Source: SFWF01 sp045539925 (GTDB lineage Bacteria > Bacillota > Clostridia > Oscillospirales > Acutalibacteraceae). Taken from it: a stretch of DNA of 16,629 nt. The stretch lies in contig JAZQGH010000100.1 in assembly GCA_045539925.1 (NCBI GenBank), forward strand, positions 1-16,629, given 5' to 3'. Made by a program: the position numbers and the translations under genes. Under the pieces are notes generated by a model that was not told the DNA's origin, did no database searches, and worked only from the letters and a program-made list of their open reading frames with translations. The first letter of the stretch is position 1. Each line of letters opens with the position of its first letter. Shown here one piece after another: positions 13,647-16,629 of the stretch.

Positions 13647-14063
13647 ATGAAAAAGATAATATCAATACTTTTGCTACTCTCGCTCTGCTTTTCATTTACG
13701 GCTTGCGGTAATAGCGCCGAGCCTAAGGAAATATCCTGCGAGGACATCATTAAGGCATACGAGGATGCAGGCTATTTCGTGACACACGGAGAGCATAAGG
13801 ATGAAGCCGAAAGCTCACAACTTTGCTACATAAAAGCGAGTTTAACCGAAGATTCTGACAGCGATTACATCTACTTCATAACTTGCTTTACAGATGAACA
13901 AGCCGAAGAAGCTGCCGAAACAGACAAATACAATTTGGCAGTATGGTTGTATGCTGCTGTAAGCGGAGAAAGTCGATGGCTCAAAACCGGAATTTACGGA
14001 AAAATTGAATACAGTTACTATAATTCCAAGTTAATAAAGCCCTTCAACGAGCTTATTAAATAA
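13647..14063 (+). CDS. Small lipoprotein, related to the next gene
   Basis: A 138-residue lipoprotein with signal residues 1-19, lipobox FTAC and Cys20. A helix (CEDIIKAYEDAGYFV) is followed by a strand with YIYFITCFTDEQAEEAAE and, near the end, a small strand and a closing helix (IKPFNELIK). The same plan, including FIT-F-T-EQA, is seen in the next gene, so they look like diverged duplicates. It starts 2 bases after the preceding stop with no good ribosome site of its own, so it is probably read by re-initiation after the large lipoprotein. Confidence 0.8.
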   Translation: MKKIISILLLLSLCFSFTACGNSAEPKEISCEDIIKAYEDAGYFVTHGEHKDEAESSQLCYIKASLTEDSDSDYIYFITCFTDEQAEEAAETDKYNLAVWLYAAVSGESRWLKTGIYGKIEYSYYNSKLIKPFNELIK

Positions 14064-14095
14064 AAGCAAAAACATATCAAAGGAGAAAAAACACT

Positions 14096-14536
14096 ATGAA
14101 AAAAATCGTATCACTTGTAGCCATCTTGGCAGTATTCGCTATGCTTCTCGTTGGCTGTGCCGGAAAATTCGATATGGATAAGAGTATCGAAAAGCTCAAG
14201 GAAAAGGGCTTGACCGAAGGTATGTGCTACATCACAGAGGAAGAATGCGAACGTGCAACCTCGCTTACAAACAGTGAAATTGCGTTTATGGGCGGCGACT
14301 TTACTGTTGAAATCGTTAAGGATTATAGCTTGATTGAAAATGGCGATTATTCAAAGTCCTGCACGTTTATTACATTCGCTACCGAAGAACAGGCTACTCA
14401 ATTTGCAGAATTGAAAATCGCAGATTTTGCAAAGGGCGAGAACTCTAATAATTGGAGAATTGCACGCGACGGTTGTGTTGTTGTGCTGACTAACCTTGAC
14501 GTTGCGATGGACATTATCAACCTTGAATTTAAGTAA
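14096..14536 (+). CDS. Small lipoprotein, last gene of the long operon
   Basis: A 146-residue lipoprotein with a 20-residue signal, lipobox LVGC and Cys21. The mature part has a helix (DKSIEKLKEKGLTEG), then a strand with SCTFITFATEEQATQFAE, an arginine-bearing strand NNWRIARDGCVVVLTN and a closing hydrophobic stretch. It shares the layout of the gene at 13647-14063. Ribosome site CAAAGGAG is at about 14079-14086. A clear terminator starts 6 bases after the stop codon, so this gene ends the transcript that begins at 7973. Confidence 0.82.
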   Translation: MKKIVSLVAILAVFAMLLVGCAGKFDMDKSIEKLKEKGLTEGMCYITEEECERATSLTNSEIAFMGGDFTVEIVKDYSLIENGDYSKSCTFITFATEEQATQFAELKIADFAKGENSNNWRIARDGCVVVLTNLDVAMDIINLEFK

Positions 14537-14541
14537 TACAA

Positions 14542-14576
14542 AAAGCCTGCGACGGATCACACGCGCAGGCTTTAAT
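14542..14576 (+). terminator. Intrinsic terminator after the long operon
   Basis: AAAGCCTGCG (14542-14551) pairs with CGCAGGCTTT (14564-14573) around ACGGATCACACG. It differs from the AGCCCTCG family of the earlier cassettes. U tract is short (TTTAATT). Confidence 0.85.
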
Positions 14577-14613
14577 TACCAAAAGACTTAATATTTTGCA
14601 GAAAAAGCCCGAT

Positions 14614-14628
14614 GCAACCTAAAGTTGC
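14614..14628 (+). other. Hairpin upstream of the last XRE promoter
   Basis: GCAAC-CTAAA-GTTGC is a short perfect hairpin, and the surrounding AAAGCC-CGA (from 14604) and TCGGCTTT (to 14657) could close a larger stem around it. It lies mainly upstream of the -10, so it may be a DNA operator or a second terminator rather than a leader RNA. GATGCAAC in it also occurs in the operator region at 5923-5930. Confidence 0.4.
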
Positions 14629-14639
14629 GCGATAGTTGG

Positions 14640-14668
14640 TGGTGTTTTTTCGGCTTTAATGGTAAAAT
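14640..14668 (+). promoter_or_regulatory. Promoter TGGTGT-N17-TAAAAT with TGG extension
   Basis: TAAAAT at 14663-14668, with TGG at 14660-14662 giving an extended -10. The -35 TGGTGT at 14640-14645 lies 17 bases ahead, the same hexamer and spacing as at 4047-4075. The XRE start codon is about 80 bases downstream, leaving an untranslated leader. Confidence 0.55.
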
Positions 14669-14675
14669 ACTACCA
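14660..14675. promoter_or_regulatory. Inverted repeat over the -10, candidate operator
   Basis: TGGTA-AAATAC-TACCA: 5-bp perfect arms with a 6-base centre, covering the proposed -10. A protein bound here would block the promoter. Binding by the XRE protein at 14747 is inference. Confidence 0.4.
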
Positions 14676-14746
14676 CGAGGGCGACAGTTGCGGCAAAAAA
14701 TGCTACGTATCCACCCCTCTATTATCGAGAACGGAGGTATATTACT

Positions 14747-16180
14747 ATGACAATCGGTGAGCGTATCGCAAAATGCCGTAAAGAAAAGAACTTATCACAA
14801 GAATATATTGCCGAACTACTTGACGTTTCAAGGCAGGCTGTATCAAAATGGGAAACCAATCAGACAGAGCCGGACACGAGCAACCTTATAGAGCTTGCAA
14901 GGATTTTTGGCGTTAGCGTTGAATATCTTGCAAACGGTGAAGAAGCACCGCCAAAGGTTGTTTACGTAGAAAAGAATCTTCCCATATTCAAGATCATAGG
15001 CATTGTGCTTATTGCTCTTGGCGGTCTATCCCTAATACTCGGTGCAATTATGCCTTTTATGCTTGGAACAGGTATCGTCACCGTGGCGTTTGGCTTACTG
15101 CTTATGCTACTAAAAAAGGACGGTCTTATTCTCAGCGGTATCATTCTCGTGCTTGGTGTTGTGCTGTTCTTGATACAAGGAATTTTCTTTGGGATTGATA
15201 CACCAATAATGTGCTTGATTGCAGCTATCTCGGTTGGCTTGCCTATTCTGACTTATGCCGTCATAAAGCTCGTAAAGAAGATTAAGGCAGAAGGTACGAT
15301 CGGGAAGCTGAAAGACAATCCTACGCTTATTAAGAGAATCATTCTTGTAATCGTAATTGCCGCAATCGTTATTACTGCTATCGCTGTGCCGGCGAGCATA
15401 GCAAGTAAAAAACGCAGAAATGCTTTTGAAAAGGCGATGTTCTTTTCTTCCGAAAGGCTCTCGGAATTTATGGTTGTAGGTTTGCCTGCGCCGACGGATA
15501 TTGACTGTATCAATTTGAATAGCGAAACAATTTTATTTGACACCGATTCAGATGAATTTCACGAGTACCTTGAAAGCGTTTATAACTATTTAATCGGGAG
15601 AAACTTCAAGTATCTCGGAACACGTGGCGAGGTTATATACGCCGAGGGAGAAGCGAAACAATACGCATTTTTACCGCACGACAAAGGCTACCATTACGGT
15701 GCGTATAAGCACTCAGGGTTTAATTTAAGCGGAAATCCCGATGCCTATTACTTTGTTTTTAGTAACAGCATAATGAACGAGGAAACGGGCGAAATCGAGT
15801 GCTGTGTAATTCACATAGAGCGCGTAGAAAACTCCAAAGCTGTGATTGACGGTAAAACGTTCGTTTACAACACCATTATGTCCGTTTATCGTGAAAGCGT
15901 TTCAGAAGGTTATAAATACCCCACCTATACCATTGAATATATAGAAAACGTTTTCCACGTTGACCTTGCTGATTATATACTCCCAAATCAACCCACCTTC
16001 TCTTTGCCCGGAAAGGAAGTCACGGTACGGATAAAGCCGCAGAGCGAGGACATTGAGCTTTGGATAGACGGCGGCAAACAGATTCAGCGCACCGCCGTGA
16101 CAGACGAGTATTGGGAATATACCTTCACAATGCCGGAACACAATATTAAACTGTTATTACACCCCAAAGGATTACACTAA
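14747..16180 (+). CDS. XRE regulator with 5 TM segments and C-terminal ectodomain
   Basis: A 477-residue one-component membrane regulator. The HTH is residues 1-62 (NLSQEYIAELLDVSRQAVSK, then WETNQTEPD). Membrane segments lie near 79-102, 104-122, 125-148, 152-176 and 196-217. The odd number puts residues 220-477 outside. Residues 232-297 and a later YYFVFSN block match the lipoprotein at 4775-5809. The last 65 residues (SLPGKEVTVRIKPQSEDIEL to YTFTMPEHNIKLLL) look like a small beta-sandwich of the kind that ends in FTMP-N in surface proteins. Ribosome site CGGAGGT precedes ATG 14747. It stands alone between terminators at 14542 and 16206. Role (inference): direct signalling from an external ligand to DNA without a kinase. 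Confidence 0.88.
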   Translation: MTIGERIAKCRKEKNLSQEYIAELLDVSRQAVSKWETNQTEPDTSNLIELARIFGVSVEYLANGEEAPPKVVYVEKNLPIFKIIGIVLIALGGLSLILGAIMPFMLGTGIVTVAFGLLLMLLKKDGLILSGIILVLGVVLFLIQGIFFGIDTPIMCLIAAISVGLPILTYAVIKLVKKIKAEGTIGKLKDNPTLIKRIILVIVIAAIVITAIAVPASIASKKRRNAFEKAMFFSSERLSEFMVVGLPAPTDIDCINLNSETILFDTDSDEFHEYLESVYNYLIGRNFKYLGTRGEVIYAEGEAKQYAFLPHDKGYHYGAYKHSGFNLSGNPDAYYFVFSNSIMNEETGEIECCVIHIERVENSKAVIDGKTFVYNTIMSVYRESVSEGYKYPTYTIEYIENVFHVDLADYILPNQPTFSLPGKEVTVRIKPQSEDIELWIDGGKQIQRTAVTDEYWEYTFTMPEHNIKLLLHPKGLH

Positions 16181-16205
16181 GTACGCACAGACTTAACAAA
16201 ATCAT

Positions 16206-16235
16206 CGGGAGGCTACAAGTCGTAGCCTGCCGTTT
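16206..16235 (+). terminator. Intrinsic terminator after the ectodomain regulator
   Basis: CGG-G-AGGCTAC pairs with GTAGCCT-G-CCG around AAGTC, with one G-G mismatch in the stem, followed by TTTCTAT. Confidence 0.7.
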
Positions 16236-16256
16236 CTATATCTCAAATATGTGAAG

Positions 16257-16290
16257 GAGTGTCACTACGGTGGCACTCTTTTGTCGTTTT
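16257..16290 (+). terminator. Second tandem terminator
   Basis: GAGTGTCAC (16257-16265) pairs with GTGGCACTC (16270-16278) around TACG, one T-G wobble, followed by TTTTGTCGTTTT. With the preceding hairpin it insulates the PerR/Fur-family gene. Confidence 0.85.
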
Positions 16291-16308
16291 ATGTCAATAA
16301 GTTTTATT

Positions 16309-16333
16309 GTTAATAATGAGTATCATTATTGAC
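16309..16333. promoter_or_regulatory. Fur-box-like operator
   Basis: Two 11-bp arms around GTA, with one mismatch between arms. The inner 19 bases, AATAATGAGTATCATTATT (16312-16330), match 15 of 19 positions of the classical Fur box GATAATGATAATCATTATC. It overlaps the -35 of the promoter below. A further repeat CAATAA-GTT-TTATTG (16295-16309) abuts it. Control by the Fur-family protein encoded next, or by another family member, is inferred. Confidence 0.8.
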
Positions 16334-16357
16334 AAGGATAAAAGTATATGCTATAAT
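16329..16357 (+). promoter_or_regulatory. Consensus promoter TTGACA-N17-TATAAT
   Basis: A perfect TTGACA (16329-16334), 17-base spacer and perfect TATAAT (16352-16357), plus TGC at 16349-16351. It is the strongest promoter in the window and is overlapped by the Fur box. Confidence 0.92.
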
Positions 16358-16386
16358 AAAGAAAATTATTCCTACGGAGGAAAAAT

Positions 16387-16629
16387 ATGTTGACAGCAAA
16401 CACGAAAATGCGAAATTCCGCTACTCGTAATAGCATATATAAATATCTCTGCGGCACCAAGGAGCATCCTTCCGCAGAAATGATTTATAATGATCTGAAA
16501 GGCGACCTGCCGAACCTCTCGCTCGGCACGGTGTATCGAAATCTCAAACAGTTAGAAGAAATCGGAAGGGTTATCAGAGTAACAACCGTGGATAACCACG
16601 AAAGATACGATGCGAACTGTGAGGATCAC
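16387..16629 (+). CDS. PerR-like Fur-family regulator, 3' end cut by window
   Basis: Only the first 81 codons are present and the frame is open to the last base. The winged-helix DNA-binding domain is clear: HPSAEMIYNDL at 27-37, then LSLGTVYRNLKQLEEIGRV at 44-62. His27, Asp75 (in RYD) and His81 have exactly the relative spacing of the metal ligands His37, Asp85 and His91 of Bacillus PerR (established). Asp at the middle position favours a PerR-like peroxide or metal sensor over true Fur. The zinc-binding cysteines would lie beyond the window. Ribosome site CGGAGG at 16375-16380. A Fur-box-like operator over the promoter implies autoregulation. Confidence 0.9.
   Translation, partial: MLTANTKMRNSATRNSIYKYLCGTKEHPSAEMIYNDLKGDLPNLSLGTVYRNLKQLEEIGRVIRVTTVDNHERYDANCEDH

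Noticed and set aside
14542..14746. Riboswitch in the structured stretch before the last XRE gene
   Set aside because: Hairpins are present, but most lie upstream of the likely -10 and I recognise no conserved riboswitch core.
14659..14760. 33-codon open frame beginning MVKYYHEGDSCGKKC, just ahead of and overlapping the ectodomain XRE gene
   Set aside because: Its start codon overlaps the proposed -10 element, there is no ribosome site before it, and it ends inside the XRE gene. It could be a gene remnant but I cannot support it as coding.
1..16629. CRISPR array, phage or toxin-antitoxin region
   Set aside because: No regularly spaced repeats, no phage structural or integrase gene, and the small XRE genes are followed by enzymes rather than recognisable toxins such as RelE or HipA types.

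Overview
The window is about 16.6 kb of low-to-middling GC DNA. Every gene I can support lies on the + strand. Ribosome binding sites are mostly strong AGGAGG-type, promoters are TTGACA/TATAAT-type and often carry an extended TGnTATAAT -10, and short MKK...[LF][TSV][AG]C lipoprotein signals are abundant. An ECF sigma/anti-sigma pair, membrane-linked XRE (Cro/C1-type helix-turn-helix) regulators and a PerR-like gene complete the picture. Together these point to a Gram-positive member of the Bacillota, most likely a gut-type class Clostridia organism. I cannot name a genus. I see no rRNA, tRNA, CRISPR array, transposase, integrase or phage structural gene.

Layout. (1) 1-2153: a small YozG-like XRE regulator, a P-loop kinase-like protein, a 4-TM protein, an SdpI-family membrane protein and a small membrane protein, closely spaced or overlapping. 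(2) 2154-3998: a translationally coupled ECF sigma factor, anti-sigma-like protein and lipoprotein, behind a candidate self-recognised TGTAAC-N16-CGAC promoter. (3) 4034-5877: a 4-TM XRE regulator and a large lipoprotein, closed by a strong terminator. (4) 5903-6977: a 2-TM XRE regulator and a small lipoprotein, closed by a near-copy of that terminator. (5) 7046-7820: one gene that fuses an XRE domain to an SdpI-like membrane domain, closed by a third copy. (6) 7945-14573: a probable 12-gene operon. It holds a second YozG-like regulator, a Sel1-Nudix protein, an ASCH protein, a nucleoside deoxyribosyltransferase-like protein, three uncharacterised membrane proteins and five consecutive lipoproteins. 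(7) 14614-16180: an XRE regulator with five TM segments and a C-terminal ectodomain. (8) 16309 to the end: a PerR/Fur-family gene, cut by the window edge, whose consensus promoter overlaps a near-perfect Fur box.

How the parts fit. The window looks like a one-directional row of small, self-contained regulatory cassettes, most with their own promoter. The recurring plan is a cytoplasmic XRE DNA-binding domain tied to the membrane and paired with an exported or membrane-embedded partner. The partner is an adjacent lipoprotein in cassettes 3 and 4, a fused ectodomain in cassette 7 and a fused SdpI domain in cassette 5. The lipoprotein at 4775-5809 and the ectodomain of the regulator at 14747-16180 are visibly homologous, so the split and fused versions look like two forms of one surface-sensing device. 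This device, together with the XRE-SdpI fusion, is the best candidate here for an undescribed system. Its ligand, for example an envelope-active peptide, is inference only.
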